NCBI GenBank assembly: GCA_011634665.1 | Contig: WAEK01000027.1 | Span: 124,001-188,000 of the forward strand | DNA length: 64,000 bases | Origin: Mortierella sp. BCC40632 | Taxonomy: Eukaryota > Mortierellomycota > Mortierellomycetes > Mortierellales > Mortierellaceae | Direction: 5' to 3' | In this document: piece after piece, positions 42,119-53,830 of the stretch | Numbering within the stretch: position 1 is the stretch's first letter | Layout: the number at the start of each line of letters is the position of its first letter | Position numbers and translations under genes: made by a program | Notes under the pieces: generated by a model | The model's input: only the letters and a program-made list of their open reading frames with translations | What the model was told of the DNA's origin: nothing | Databases searched by the model: none

Positions 42119-42322
42119 GGACAACATTAAGGGGAAAACATCCAGGGAGAAAATCCAGGAAAAAAATCCAGGACAACATCAAAGGATCAACATCTATAGG
42201 GACAGCATCAAGGGACAGAATCAGGGGACATCATCAAGGGACAGAATCAGGGGACAGAATCAGGGGACAGAATCAGGGGACAACATCAGGGGACAACATC
42301 AGGGGACAACATCAAGGGACCG
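42119..42322 (+). repeat. 14-bp minisatellite (GGGACAGAATCAGG)
   Basis: About 14 units of 14 nt, GGGACAGAATCAGG grading into GGGACAACATCAGG and, upstream, more diverged ATCCAGGGAGAAA-like units. Confidence 0.88.
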
Positions 42323-43914
42323 AGGAGTGCCATCGGAAGGGATGCCAGTGGTGAGGGATCCGGGCCCCTCAGAAGTGTATTCTTCGCAAGCGCACCACTC
42401 TCTCTCTCTCTTTCTCTCTATTTCTCTCTTTTAGAGCAAACATTTTGTTGCAGGTCACAAGGGATCGTCTACCCAAGTCATATGCTGTAAGAACTACGCT
42501 CACTGCACGAATGTTATTCACACAGGTCTCGTGGTAATATCTAAGAAATGATGGATCTCCGAAACGAAACTACGCCCCTCCTGGCGCGGGCCGTTCTAGT
42601 GCTCCGCTTGGGTCATCTCCACATCCTCTAAAGAGTGTGTATATTCAGAGCCCAGCAGGCTGATTGCATGGGAGGTAGTACCGTTGGACGGACTGTCCGG
42701 ATCAGGAGGAGAAGGGTGAGAAGAGGAAGAAGGCATGCTGAAGCAGGGAAAGAGAGGTTCCAGGAGGAAGGGGGAACTTGTGTAAATCGACATTAAAAAC
42801 CAAGTTGAGTGAGGAAGAGCAAATCTACTTCTCATCGAAAAAAAAGATTGCAAGTCGGAGAGAGGCTGTGTGTTCTTATTTTTGGGCAAGAGTCGGTATT
42901 TTTAATGACCCTGAGCAGCCTGCCTACGAAATAAAGATCCTGGCTACAGTCAAGTCGCAGACCGCGTAAAAACATCTCCTTGGCTGTCGATTGTAGGCCC
43001 CTATTGTTTTTTGCTAGAGAAATTTTTTTATATCAAGCAACAACTGCAAAAGCACTCGGTGAAAGACAAACCCATCAATACTTAGCCTTTCTTTCACTCT
43101 ATACAATATTTTCCCTCCCTTTAGCAAACCTCTGACTTTTATTGGTCATTCTTCAGTCGTTCTCAGCCGAGTCCAAGAAGAACAAGCAAGTTAGCGTGTT
43201 GCTAAAATGTGGATAGGAGACATCAACAAAGCAGTCCAGAACAGAGCAGGGGAAGGCAAAATTGAAAAGGTCGATGTTTGATGATCAATGCCAGTCTACA
43301 GTGAAAACTTTCACTAACAAAAGTACGCAATGAGAAAGAATTCAACGTCACTTTGTATTATTCACTCCATCGCCACTTCATCTTGATCAACCATCGAGTG
43401 TGGGTAATTCCTATGGTGTCCTCCTCGGCGCTCAGCTCTCTGTTTTTGATGGCTAGTCTTTGAGCTGTTGGAGAGATGCCAAAAAACTATACTGACGACT
43501 AAATGCTGAAGGTGACCTTGTGTATTGGACACCATGAACAAATAATGTATCTCTCGTCACGACTCACCTTCTCAGCTGACCTCTACCGCCTTGACTCCTT
43601 TCACGTTTCTTCTGAATTGATTTCCTTTCGGGTGAGTAATGGTATTGGTAGGGTGAAACAGTTCAAGTTGGGGTGAGCAATTAATGGTTGTGATAGGCTG
43701 TCATGCAAAAGATCGACTCCGACTGTGCCTTCAGCAGCTTGGTCTCAATTATGGTAGATTTCCACTCTGCTATGCAGCGTCTTTGACACGAGAGCACGAG
43801 AGCACGACTCAGGACTAGTAAATAAGTAAAAAGGGGAGTTTTACTATCAGGGGACGCGAAGCTCAGGTATTTTTTAGCATTGCTAATTTGTTTGATAGTT
43901 TGATGCTTCAAACA
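42323..43914. other. intergenic, no gene recognised
   Basis: Only short frames. A minus-strand frame at 42596-42889 is Pro/Ser-rich and unsupported. Some decayed mobile DNA is likely but nothing is identifiable. Confidence 0.35.
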
Positions 43915-44076
43915 GAGATAACTGACTTGTGGCAACCAAATGTTCGTTGCGACGTTGCTTTTTGGTCCTTCAATGTGAACTCTTTCTCTCTCTCTCTCTT
44001 TTATATCGGGTACTCTAATCGGTTTCGACGATAAAGCATGTTTGTCAGTTGAGCCACTCGAATCTGATTTGCATTC
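43915..44076. repeat. interspersed repeat R3, copy 2
   Basis: Its first part (CTGACTTGTGGCAACCAA ... CTTTCTCTC) matches 55684-55760 and its second part (CGGGTACT ... GCCACTCGAATCTGATTTGC) matches 829-905. It therefore links the two shorter copies as one family. Confidence 0.6.
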
Positions 44077-44079
44077 CCA

Positions 44080-45700
44080 GCTTTTTTTTTTTTTTTGTAT
44101 TTCCATGCATCAGGCTTGTACCTATTGACGCCGGAAGACTGGCCTCTTCCACCACAGATTCACAGTGGATCCTCCAGATACAAAGTGGCCCACAAGCAAT
44201 CACTTGAAGTGAGAGCCTGGTACTTTTAACTGACTTTGATTTGCGAAGGGTCGAGATCTGCCAGGGAACATTGGTCTTCATCAGCCCTGTATGTATTGGT
44301 TGAGGTCTCTTAGAGATATTTAAGCCATGCTTATCGTTTGGCGGGGCACAAGAACTTGAGTTTTGTCCTCAAAACAATTTTTGCATCTCCTAAAGTCAGA
44401 AAAAGTGTCTTGTCTCTATCTCAGATGCTGTATCCCAGTAGTAGCCACAATTTTATGAAGGTACTCTCCACCAGATTGTGCGAGCATGGTGTGGGATGTT
44501 TAGCTTCCAAATTCTTGTTCAAAGGATTGTGATGCTTTGACTTCTTTCGTCAAGGAGCAGGCTCTGTAGGAAGACTCAAAGTTACCTGGATGACACATAT
44601 TCCAGCGCTGGTGGCTCCTTTGGCTTTCTCGTATCCCTTGGGAGGATTAATGTGATGTTAAGGACTCTACAGGCAATTTCATCTTCGCCCCGGCGAGGGT
44701 TGTATTGCTCAGCAGCAGTCGACGGTCAGTGTGTCTCATGATTCTTTGGATTTTTTTTTTTTCATTTTCATTATACTTGAAGATTACTCCAGTCCTGAGC
44801 AGAAGCGGTGCCAAAGGAATCGTCGCAGAAGAGCTTTGGCCAGCGGAAGAGTGGTTTTCTATTCTGAGTCATCTTGAACTAGAGGCTCCAGGGTTTGGAT
44901 ATTTTGAATAGAGAACCATGCCGATTTTTTTAGTGGTCTAAGTAATGCTTCCAAAGGGTATTCCTGTAGTAGCACTCCATAGCTGATCTTCCAAGACGCT
45001 CTAGCATGATCCTGAGATGCTTACGCTGGAATGTAGGAGCTTATATCTCGGGTTGATAGTGTTCAATCCATCTTTAGATGTTGGAGCGCAGATGATGACC
45101 CATGAGGCTTTAGGCTGAGATGGGCAGGCAAACTTCTGTACTTCTTGTTGTATTTTCTTGCACTGTGTCTTGGTCTACTGACATACCTTCGGTAGTTGAT
45201 AAGGGTCTCTGCAAGTGGATGTTGAGATATTTCTCAACTTTCTCCAAGGCCTTGTCAAAATACTGTTAAACATATTTCACATATTAGCACTGGGTAACCC
45301 AAGTATCTTAAAGTAGTTAGGATTAGTTATCGTCTTCCTCAAGTTTATAGTTTTGTATCGCTCTCGTTCTCGTTATTGACCTCGGCTGTTCGGGTGTTTT
45401 TATGATCACTTCCAGACCTGAGGAAGACGGTTGAATCATGCTGGTCGACATATGCCTCTATATCAGCTGAGACAAAGTTCCTGTCCAAGGTCCATAGGAA
45501 AGGGAATGCTACTGTCTTTCTCAGATTCACCCTTGCATCTGACCTCCTGCAGTATCTTTCGAGTAATTGCAGTAACGCTTGTCGCTCTTGGGTTGAATTC
45601 AGAAATACCAAAAGGTCGCCTGCGTACACACACAGCTTGTTGGATCTCTTCAGAGCTAGGAAAGCGCATTCTCAAAGGCGTGAATAAAAAGGATGGACTG
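44080..45700 (-). mobile_element. decayed LINE with reverse transcriptase fragment
   Basis: On the minus strand, 45629-45430 encodes MYAGDLLVFLNSTQERQALL then a Cys-Arg-rich helix and NLRKTVAFPF: the catalytic motif of a LINE reverse transcriptase with YADD changed to YAGD. About 45270-45130 reads VEKYLNIHLQRPLST, the thumb region, and 44200-44100 reads LCIWRIHCESVVEEA, which fits the LINE C-terminal domain. Stops and frame changes are frequent. A small MITE (45331-45429) interrupts it right after the reverse transcriptase piece. Confidence 0.6.
45331..45429 (+). mobile_element. CGTCTTCCTCA-type MITE, copy 1
   Basis: Ends CGTCTTCCTCAAGTTT and AGACCTGAGGAAGACG are inverted repeats. The other copy, 54055-54196, has perfect 16-bp ends. 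The internal TATCGCT.TCG.T stretch is shared. It lies within the LINE remnant. Confidence 0.75.
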
Positions 45701-45703
45701 TAA

Positions 45704-46622
45704 CAGTGACTAAAATGTAATGATGGAAAAGAGGAGTCAGAGAGAAGCTTCTTGCCTCAGTCTTCTTTATTCAAAATACTTTTGAAGGTGTCAAGTTAAT
45801 GTTCAGAGCAATCTTGGTGTCAAGGAAAAGAGCACTGATGCAGTTGACAAAGGATGGTCGCAAGCCGAGAGCTAATAGTGCCTTCCTTAGACGCCCCAGC
45901 TGTTCATGAGGGCAGTTTGCTTGTTAAGAGTATTTTTGAATGCCCAGTCTGGACGAAAAAAGACCATCCAGAAAAAAAAAAAAAAAAAAAGAATGATTGG
46001 ATGGCATTCCTTACGGAATTTTCGCGAAAACTCAACCCCCCATACCAATGACCGCATATATCGTCCTAAACGATTGACGCGAATTCGCATTTCGGATTTG
46101 AATACCCCTCAAAAGGGAAGGGGGTGTCATAAATCCTTTACCCCTAAGTATGTGGTGAAAAGGGCAATGGTTTGCATAAGTGATCAAACACAGCACTCCT
46201 TTCAGTCATTTTAGGACCCTCCCCCCCAGTAGTTCTTGATATTTTGCATTGGTGTTTCTGTCCCCTCGCATTTTACTTGTTTTTTATCTTTTTGTCTCTT
46301 TGACATGCCCTTGATCTTTCCCATTCTTGTAAATTAGATAGTGTTACACTGGATTTCTATCCTCATTCCGAAATGACATTTCTTTTCGTTTCCTTTTAAG
46401 AACCCTCTCTATAATAAAAGCTGGGTATAAATCCTCTTCCTCTACCTTTTCTACGACTAGCAGCGCTCTCCACACTTTCACCAGCCATTGCAACTTCTGT
46501 CGCCGACTCCACAGCACGAACGATCTCCGTCTCCGAATCAAGAGCCTTTCAGACACCCATCTTGAACGCTTACACCATCTACACTTGGCCCGCATACACT
46601 CCCCACAAGAAAGTTTAAGAAA
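45704..46622. other. intergenic; promoter of small ORF
   Basis: Contains an A20 tract (45971-45990) and, at 46428, GGGTATAAATCC, a good TATA box about 195 bp upstream of the next ORF, followed by CT-rich sequence. Confidence 0.4.
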
Positions 46623-46898
46623 ATGTCATCCTTCCTAGCACTTTACCAAGCCGCCATGGAGGTTGGACCTTTTTATGGTGAACGAGTCGTCTGTTTCATT
46701 GAAGCTGCGCTAAAGGGCCAAAATGGAGATATCGTGTGCACCTTTGATTACAAAAGTGCATGCGAAAAAATCTTCGTGCCAGTTATTCTCAGTCAAATTC
46801 CAAACAGCGTTGTTATAAAACTTTTGAATAGTTTGGCGCATCTTTACCATAAGAACGACCTATGCGGCTATGCCACGGAATATTTAACAGGACAGTAA
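46623..46898 (+). CDS. small unrecognised protein (91 aa)
   Basis: ATG 46623 opens a 91-residue frame (MSSFLALYQAAMEVGPFYGE...). It looks helical and balanced, with HLYHKNDLCGYATEYLTGQ at the end, and no signal peptide. A TATA box at 46428 and a CT-rich leader precede it. I do not recognise it. It could be a real small gene or the first exon of a longer one; a GTAAAT right at the stop is not a convincing donor. Confidence 0.4.
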   Translation: MSSFLALYQAAMEVGPFYGERVVCFIEAALKGQNGDIVCTFDYKSACEKIFVPVILSQIPNSVVIKLLNSLAHLYHKNDLCGYATEYLTGQ

Positions 46899-46994
46899 AT
46901 ACCGTATTCTCCGTCGTGGTCGAACTAGTGGCCGTTGATATATGTGTGTGTGGCCTTCTTTTAATTTTTGACCAAGAAAAATAAAATAAAATAC

Positions 46995-47882
46995 CGCTAC
47001 GAGGCTCTATCGATCCCCATCTTTTTTGAGTGGAGAAAGGGTGGAGAGGGGGCATCCCCGGCAACTAGTTCTCCTAGGAGAATGTGTCTAAGCTGTCTTC
47101 TATAGGCTTGACTGGTTCGTTTTTTCCTAAAAGTTCGGTGTACACCGTCCATCTGGGTACACTTCTTGGTTGCGGGCATGCATTACTTTCCTAGTAAGTA
47201 TCGTCCCAAAAAGCTTTCTCATGCTATGGGTCCGATGATGCGTGTCTTTAGTGCTGCCGAAAAACGTATGCACTTGCTGGTTGCGGTGGATAATCGTCAG
47301 TGTTGATTGCCAGTCTAGATCTTCCATTTTTGGCACAGCTATCTTTGTCCGTCGTTGCGCTAACCAGACCTGATGTCTCCTCAATGTTGTCTGACGCTTC
47401 AGAAACTGACGAATACCGATCTCAATCTCTGTTTCCGCACACCTGGCTATCAAAGCGAACTCGTCCTGCGCGCTCATATCGATTTTCCAGGACACAGTCG
47501 CCTCTGTAGCGGCTGGTGTTGCAACTCCATCGGCTAGAACATTACCTTGGTTGTTACTGTACCTGGTCGCTGTTGAACAGTCTTTGCCATCACTGTCCAT
47601 AGCCCTGCCAAGTTTGCACGCTGCCATCCCGTAAAGGCCAAAAGGTAGACTAGATACGACCTATTCCCCCATCATTGTCAGTCAACATGATATGCTATTC
47701 TCCATTTCAGATATTTTTGTTTTTTCCATTCTTATTTTCGAGGATTATGCACAGTCCGTTGCACGGGGCTACTGCGAAGGGGCATGTTATTCTACAAATA
47801 AGCAACGCTAAATGAGGTCAAAAACATCTGAAATGGAGAATACCTTGACGCCCTTATTGTCAAAGCAACCAAACCAAAAACG
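46995..47882 (-). repeat. segmental repeat S, copy 1 (with MITE d inserted)
   Basis: Two blocks: A (46995-47548) matches 53042-53590 in the same orientation, and B (47560-47882, minus) matches 53593-53830 read on the plus strand. So B is inverted relative to A between copies. A minus-strand frame runs through both (MAACKLGRAMDSDGKDCSTA..., 47627-47127, 166 codons; then LLGELVAGDAPSPP) and looks like a decayed gene of unknown family. MITE d lies within B. Confidence 0.7.
47698..47840 (-). mobile_element. 143-bp MITE, copy d (diverged)
   Basis: Same ends and length as copies a-c with scattered base changes. The unoccupied equivalent site in repeat S copy 2 reads CAAGGTGGCATATC, against CAAGG-TA-element-TA-GCATATC here, supporting a 2-bp target duplication. 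Confidence 0.9.
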
Positions 47883-48182
47883 GAAATAGGTGTAACGGGT
47901 GACTTGCCTCTCCTTGTCGTTGCCATCACGCCTATTGTTTGCTGTCCTCTGGCTCGCGTTTCTGCTCCTCCTCCCTGCCCTCTCTTGCACTCTTTTTCTC
48001 TCATCATTCGCTCTCTGTTGAACCGACATTCTCTTACCTCGCAGGTATTGTATATTGACAGGACAGCGTGCTGATGTTAGAGAATTCCATTGGTCTTCTC
48101 CAAACATGAGTTTGTGTATGACTTTTGACTCTGCCTCTCTCTCTCTCGAAGAAACCGTCCGGACACAAAAACGACATCCATG

Positions 48183-49080
48183 CAATGCGCACAAGCATCA
48201 ACAGCGACGAGAGCCGAAGCGTGGTTGTGTTCCGTGAAGACATTTTATTCAAATGTCCACCCTGTCACAGAGCCTGCAAATCGAAGTCTGGCATTGGAAA
48301 ATATCTGAAATCTTCTCCAGTGTGTGCAGACAAGTTGGAGGATTGGGACCATCGCCCCGTAAATCCAAGTCTGAGCATTCTTCCTTCGGCCGCCCAAACA
48401 CCACCGATTTGGAGAAGCTATCAAGAGGCTCTCCTTTGGACTTCGGGACAGATGGAATCATTACATGAAGAAAAGACAAAGGCCTTGATAGTGTCGGACA
48501 AACTCGGTCAGTTCCCGATTAGGTTCTCTAATGACGGCAAGGAAGAGAATGCCATTGTTAGTCAACAAGTTTACGAGAGACTTCCTGATTGTCCATTCCT
48601 TGTAGTGGTCAAAAAAGCAGGAAGTAAACCAGGCATAGAGCTTCAATGGGGTTTAAGGAACAGTGTCTCACGTACCATCTTCCCCTCCTTCCAACAATCG
48701 AGCAGGCGATAAGAAAGATCCTACTGGCAAGACTGGTTGGAACGAGGATTTTCCAGGAGCTTGGAAAGAGGACTTGCAAGAAGTTGAATATAAATTGGAC
48801 GCGTCATCCTCAAGCTCCTCAGGCTGTGAGCCATCTTCTGTCGGGGGCTATCATGATTAATGCTAAGACACTGTGTGGAATCATGATTAGCGAGGTAGAA
48901 GTATATTGCTGGGAGAGGACTGAAGATTGCCATCGGGAACACTCTGGATTAATCAGGGATACCAAGGGATTCATCTATGCCTCGCACAACGGGAGAAGTT
49001 CTTTACAAGAATGTCCGGCCTGTAACCATGCCAGCAGAGATGAACAGCAAGAGTTTAGTAATCGGGACACTGTGGTGTAG
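48183..49080 (+). pseudogene. unrecognised gene remnant with Cys cluster
   Basis: Coding-like frame 48183-48712 (MRTSINSDESRSVVV..., then CPPCHRACKSKSGIGKYLKSSPVC) continues in other frames to 49080 (MINAKTLCGIMISEVEVYCW; LQECPACNHASRD). The CxxC pairs could bind zinc. No family recognised; frame changes suggest decay. Repeat R2 copy 2 begins immediately after. Confidence 0.35.
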
Positions 49081-49084
49081 CAAA

Positions 49085-49430
49085 TGCACTTGGAAGATCT
49101 TATGGCCTTTTAAGCCTCATTCGGGGGGGGGGTTATGTAAAAGGCACCCCTCTACAGCATTTTATAAAGTCAGCTCTTTTATTCCCTCTTTCTTCTCGGC
49201 CCGTTAGTTTGAACACTTGCCTCTAGAGCAGGCCTGCCTATTAGTTCGCCCCGCAGGCGAGACCCTGCAGCTAGATACTGTTCGTTTACGAGTCTTTTGT
49301 ATCACTTTGTTCCTCTTCTTCATGGAGATCGGGCGATGCGCATTGGTTGGATTGTCCCCTTATCCCCTTTCCCAATCTGGTTTAACAACCGTGCCTGCCA
49401 AGCGGTGCGAGCCATTTCCATTTTATCCTT
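49085..49430 (+). repeat. interspersed repeat R2, copy 2
   Basis: Counterpart of 39165-39480; see shared blocks there. Contains a G10 run at about 49123. Confidence 0.6.
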
Positions 49431-49559
49431 GTTCCAAATACTATTTCGCAACACTGACTTGTGATGTTCTGGTGATTGGATGCATCGGCTTCAGCAGTGG
49501 TTCTCCTCCTTCGGTGTCAGTGGGCGGAACAATGGTGGTAATCGAGATCACCAAAATGA

Positions 49560-50102
49560 CACGTCCAACTGGCGAATATTTCTGGACAACGAGCGTGTCA
49601 AGCAAGCAAAAAAGATTGCCAAGCAGTTAGTCAAAAAGGCCACACAAGACATGGGAATTTGGCTGCTGCGCCAATTGAGAAGCAAGTTTCACCTGCTAGG
49701 CACATATGACTCTCTCGATTCTCCGGTCCGTTGACGGCGACACCCCTACTTAGACCCTGCATAATCTTCACAGTTGCAAACTTTGGAAACATCAGCGGAG
49801 CGCACTATGCCGGGCTGAGATGTTTAATAAGATCGGAAAAGCCATCATTCGCTGAGGAAGAAATGCCATTGTCGAACGCGAGGATGTTAGTCGTTGGTTA
49901 GAAGAGTACAATTCGTCAGAAGAGTGGGTTGTACCATTCCAGAGGATCTTAAACCTGTTCAAAATGGAGGACTCCATCGGAATCATTGGAAACATAGCCT
50001 TGAACAGACAACTTGAGATTATTGCCGAACTCTTGATGATCAAGATCAATGATGCAAACAAAATTGTTGTGGCCGAAATCGAAAAGTTGATTCTATCCTG
50101 AA
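49560..50102 (+). pseudogene. helical protein remnant, family unknown
   Basis: Frame 49560-49734 reads NERVKQAKKIAKQLVKKATQ, then DMGIWLLRQLRSKF. After stops, 49862-50101 reads REDVSRWLEEYNSSEEWVV and RQLEIIAELLMIKINDANK to a stop. Both pieces look like true coding sequence from a helical protein, separated by damage. No name can be given. Confidence 0.35.
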
Positions 50103-51102
50103 GAGAGCAATGATAATAAAAATGGTGAAAGCTCATGCATGTAACTGCTGCAACAGCCAGAGGCAATTTATTGCAGTAGAAAAGGAGTAGATTGGTCATA
50201 AAAGCAAGAAAGTTGGTGGCAACGAAGACGTAGTTTGGTGGCAAAAGTGACATTCGATGGCGCAGCAAGAGTAAGATCAGCCTGTCATTACCCTACTTGA
50301 TCGTTCAAGACTACGGCGAGTGGAAAAGACGAAATGCTCCCAGAATTTGGTCCACGCGTGTCTCTTGTTGCAAAGGGCAAGGGTCATAAATTAGATTTTG
50401 CTTTTTGGCAACCCAGTGCACGTCCGAAAAAGATCGTGCACAGAAAATGGAATCTTGTCTGAATTCACACAAATCTCCTTTCATGTCCAGTCTGGACGGA
50501 GGATGGACAGAGGAATGGATAGAGAACGAAGACCTATTCATATTCAACTAGATATCGGAAAAGGCGGTAATAGTCGCGTTCAAGCATGGATTCGAGCTTT
50601 GAGGCGTTCAGCCAAAATCCGACGGATGAAAGGTTCGGCTCATTGCCTGCCCGGGCAGGCCCAAATACCAATTATCCGAATGAAGTGTCCCTCGCGTACT
50701 AGCTTCAATTACCATTGCTACAACACTTCATCAGTAAGGTAAAACTAACCTGTCTCACGACGGTCTAGACCCAGCTCACGTTCCCTTTTAGTGGCTACAA
50801 GTAAGGCCAAAGTGTTGATGTTGAGACCGCATGTTAATTTCAACCCACCCTTCACTCCCCAACCTTTTTCTCCTCTTGATTCCTTTCACTTCCTCTCCCT
50901 CTTGTTACCTTCCCTCTTGTTTCCTTCCCTTCCCTCTCCCAGTTGTAACCTTCACTCCCACTTGTTACCTTTTGCTCTCTCTCCACTTCTCGCGCGACTT
51001 GGCCTTTCCCACATCACATTTCGATACTGGCTTACTGGCCTTTTAGTAACAGCCAACCCAGAACCTCAGGAACTAAACACCCTTCACAGATTCAAAAGTT
51101 CG
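50103..51102. other. intergenic, unassigned
   Basis: A plus frame at 50398-50742 has no recognisable features. 50830-51000 is CT-rich and would suit a leader for the acidic ORF that follows. Confidence 0.3.
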
Positions 51103-51468
51103 ATGTCTTCCACACCAAAATGTAAAAGACTTAGACTCATCCAGGATGACGATGAGGACTGCGATGACGACTACTATGACTGCAGTGACTACGAACAAGA
51201 GGATGCTATTCAGACAGTAGTTCTCCTGTCTGAGGCTGAAGTGTCTGGAGCAGCTAAGTCTGCCCAAGGTATTCCCTATTGACTCCCTTGTTTTTAGATA
51301 CTGTAATGGGAATGCTAATATGGAGATTGAAGAGATTGAAGATTGCATTAGTACCTCTGATCCAGAAGTTGGCCAAGAACCCGGACTAGAGTTTACTTGT
51401 GTAGGAGAGTTTACTACAGCTCCTTCTGATCACCCAACTTGTAAGAAACAAAAGAGCGCATTGGTGTA
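51103..51468 (+). pseudogene. acidic ORF remnant
   Basis: ATG 51103 (MSSTPKCKRLRLIQDDDEDC, then a DDDYYD-rich stretch) to about 51275, where an in-frame stop follows; coding-like acidic sequence (NMEIEEIEDCISTSDPEVGQ) resumes in another frame to 51468. A 29-nt GT-AG gap between them does not restore phase. Function unknown; it lies directly upstream of recombinase-like pieces. Confidence 0.35.
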
Positions 51469-51544
51469 AGGGCGAGTATTAAAAATGGCATTTTTTTTTA
51501 TGATCTGCCCTATCTTTGTGCAGTCATACCTTTTGACGAACTCG

Positions 51545-52027
51545 TGAGTATCTTCTCCACGCCTATGACGAGCGCCAGACTTTCGCTACTGAAAAAGATC
51601 GCTGTAATTATGAGCGAGAACGCAAATCCCTTGAAAAGCACTTGGGATTCCATACCTTGGCAAAGAATACAAAAATCACCTACACGGTATCTCTTAACCA
51701 GTTTAAAGTTGGGTGGGCCTGAGTTGAAATGAATAAATCTACCATTGACGGATGGAGTAGACGTGCTTTGTCTGAACAAGAATAGCTTTAATGACCTACT
51801 ATCTCTGAACTCAGACCTTTTGTGACGAGCACTACTTTACGGCTGCAGAACGAGAGGCGTCGCCTTACGAAATCACCGAGGAGAAAGTCCTACGCTTCTT
51901 TGAGGAAGTACTCAAGCAGAGGTTCAAGAAGTGCTTTCAAGCGAATCAATTCAGGGATTGTCGAACCCCGCAAGCGTACGCAGATGATATCAACGAACTA
52001 CTGAGAGAGATCCCAGAACCCTCTTAG
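51545..52027 (+). pseudogene. Crypton/Ndc10-like recombinase, N-terminal fragment
   Basis: Reads YDERQTFATEKDRCNYERER, KNTKITYTVSLNQFKV, then, after ~90 bp of unrelated sequence with stops, CDEHYFTAAEREASPYEITE and KVLRFFEEVLKQRFK to a stop at 52027. The order fits the core-binding helices of fungal tyrosine recombinases of the Crypton/Ndc10 type (a Y...F..WCDE.YF pattern followed by a VTE.K...F block). The break shows decay by insertion. Confidence 0.45.
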
Positions 52028-52077
52028 TCAGGATATCGACCAGAAAGCGAGTATGTTCTTTATGCCGAACCGCCACC

Positions 52078-52079
<2 letters not shown>

Positions 52080-52105
<26 letters not shown>
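52080..52105 (+). repeat. poly(A) tract between the two recombinase pieces
   Basis: About 26 A, between oppositely oriented fragments of similar type. Confidence 0.9.
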
Positions 52106-52109
<4 letters not shown>

Positions 52110-52124
52110 CAATAGCTTACCTTC

Positions 52125-52250
52125 CACAGAGCCAATACTGCATCGATGGACGTCGATATGGCGCAGCGCTACGCCGTACTGAACATTCCCGCCTTTGTTG
52201 GTCTTTTCTTGATTCATCGTGAATGTCAGAGCGTGTACGATTTGGGTCAT
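52125..52250 (-). pseudogene. Crypton/Ndc10-like fragment, inverted
   Basis: Minus strand reads VHALTFTMNQEKTNKGGNVQ, then YGVALRHIDVHRCSIGSVE. The xxxxGKTNxxGR...R..D...C.VG pattern is typical of the middle of Ndc10/GCR1_C-type and Crypton recombinases. It faces the N-terminal fragment on the plus strand, so the two are not one gene as arranged here. Confidence 0.5.
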
Positions 52251-52389
52251 TCGCCTAGGTGATGTGCGTCATCATGTTGACTCGACAGATTTACGAAAAA
52301 GATGAAATCTTTAATAGGATGTCCATGCTATATCAAGAACCATTCTGTCACTAAAAGGAAAGAAAAAACAAAGGAACTTCAACACAAAG

Positions 52390-52700
52390 TCCCGACTACT
52401 CAACGCGGGTAATTGTCGGGCGTTCATGTTGAACATCATTGTCACGGCCACCTCCCCGGTCGGCGTGGATGAGGACGAACCTTGACCGCACGCTAGAGCT
52501 AAGGGGGCCAAGCCGCTTTGTGAGACAATGTGCTTTGCCCATTCGCTCCCAATATTCATGAACTGGCAGAAGAACGGCACGACTACTCAGCGAGTACTTG
52601 TCATGCGGCTCCACTGACAGCCGATCCTGTCGCGGCCACCTCCCCGGTCGGCGTGGATGAGAACGAACCTTGACCGCACGCTAGAGCTAAGGGGGCCAGG
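52390..52700. repeat. 188-bp tandem pair with 68-bp conserved block
   Basis: The blocks at 52443-52510 and 52631-52698 are 68 bp long and differ at only two positions, while the DNA between them is much more diverged apart from a CGACTACTCA motif (52394, 52580) ahead of each. Such uneven conservation suggests constraint or gene conversion. On the minus strand the block holds TTAGCTCTAGCG and GGTTCGTCCTC, loosely like pol III A and B boxes. Confidence 0.75.
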
Positions 52701-52808
52701 TCGCATTGACAGAACGTTTTTGCATGAGCTTGAAGCTAAAAAGAATCCATTACCTTCACAGGGGGGGAAACAGAACGTGTAGTTGGGTGAGATTCGGCAA
52801 GTGTGGAT

Positions 52809-52921
<113 letters not shown>

Positions 52922-53041
52922 GGACAGCGAAGGATGAAAGATGGAAAGACAATGATGAGTATGGAGGCAGATGGCAAAGTGAAGATGAAGTGACGGGAGG
53001 ATATGCATAGCGCAAGCCACGCCGAATATCTACTGTCTGTC

Positions 53042-53830
53042 TACGAGGTTCTGTCGATCCCTATCTTCTTTTTTGAGTAAAGAAAGGGTGGAGAGGGGAG
53101 GCATCCCCGGCCACTAGTTCTCCTAGGAGAATGTGTCTAAGCTGTCTTCTATAGGCTTGACTGGTTCGTTTTTCCTAAAAGTTCGGTGTACACCGTCCAT
53201 CTGGGTACACTTCTTGGTTGCGGGCATGCATTACTTTCTTAGTAGGCATCGTTCCAAAAAGCTTTTTCGTGCTATGGGTCCGATGATGCGTGTCTTTAGT
53301 GCTACTGAAGAACGTATGCACTTGTTGGTTGCGGTGGATTATCGCCAGTGTTGGTCACCAGTCTACATCTTCTATTTTTTGCACAGCTCTCTTTGTCCGT
53401 CGATGCACTAACCAGGCCTGATGTCTCCTCAATGCTGTCTGACGCTTCAGAAACTGACAAACACCGATCTCAATCTCTGTTTCCGCACACCAAGCTAACA
53501 AAGTGAACTCGTCCTGCGCGCTAGCCTTTGTTGTGACTGTTGTTGCAACTCCATCGGCTAGAACATTGGTTTTTGGAAGTCGCGTATCTGAGCACCTATT
53601 TCCGTTTTTGGATTGGTTGCTTTGACAATAAGGGTGACAAGGTGGCATATCATGTCGACTGACTTAGCGGAAACAAAAAAAAAAGAATCATGTTGATTGA
53701 CAATGATAGGGGGAATAGGTCGAATCTAGTCTACCTTTTAGCCTTTACGGGATGGCAGCGTTCGAACTTGGCAGGACTATGGACAGTGTTGGCAAAGACT
53801 GTTCAACAGCGACCAGGCACAGTCGAAGTA
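53042..53830 (+). repeat. segmental repeat S, copy 2 (B block inverted)
   Basis: Block A (53042-53590) aligns with 46995-47548; block B (53593-53830) aligns with the reverse complement of 47882-47560. The junction is near 53575-53595. The B block contains the start of the decayed frame (MAAFELGRTMDSVGKDCSTA, 53752 on, plus strand), now pointing away from the rest. Confidence 0.7.

Noticed and set aside
42180..42322. Regular short repeats that might suggest a CRISPR array
   Set aside because: Units are 14 nt with no unique spacers; this is a eukaryotic minisatellite.
47127..47627. Possible third Fanzor in the minus-strand frame of repeat S
   Set aside because: No RuvC or zinc-finger motif is present; the resemblance is limited to general basic, helical composition.
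52443..52698. tRNA genes suggested by GGTTCGTCCTC and TTAGCTCTAGCG on the minus strand
   Set aside because: Spacing and arms do not form a cloverleaf; kept only as an unexplained conserved repeat.
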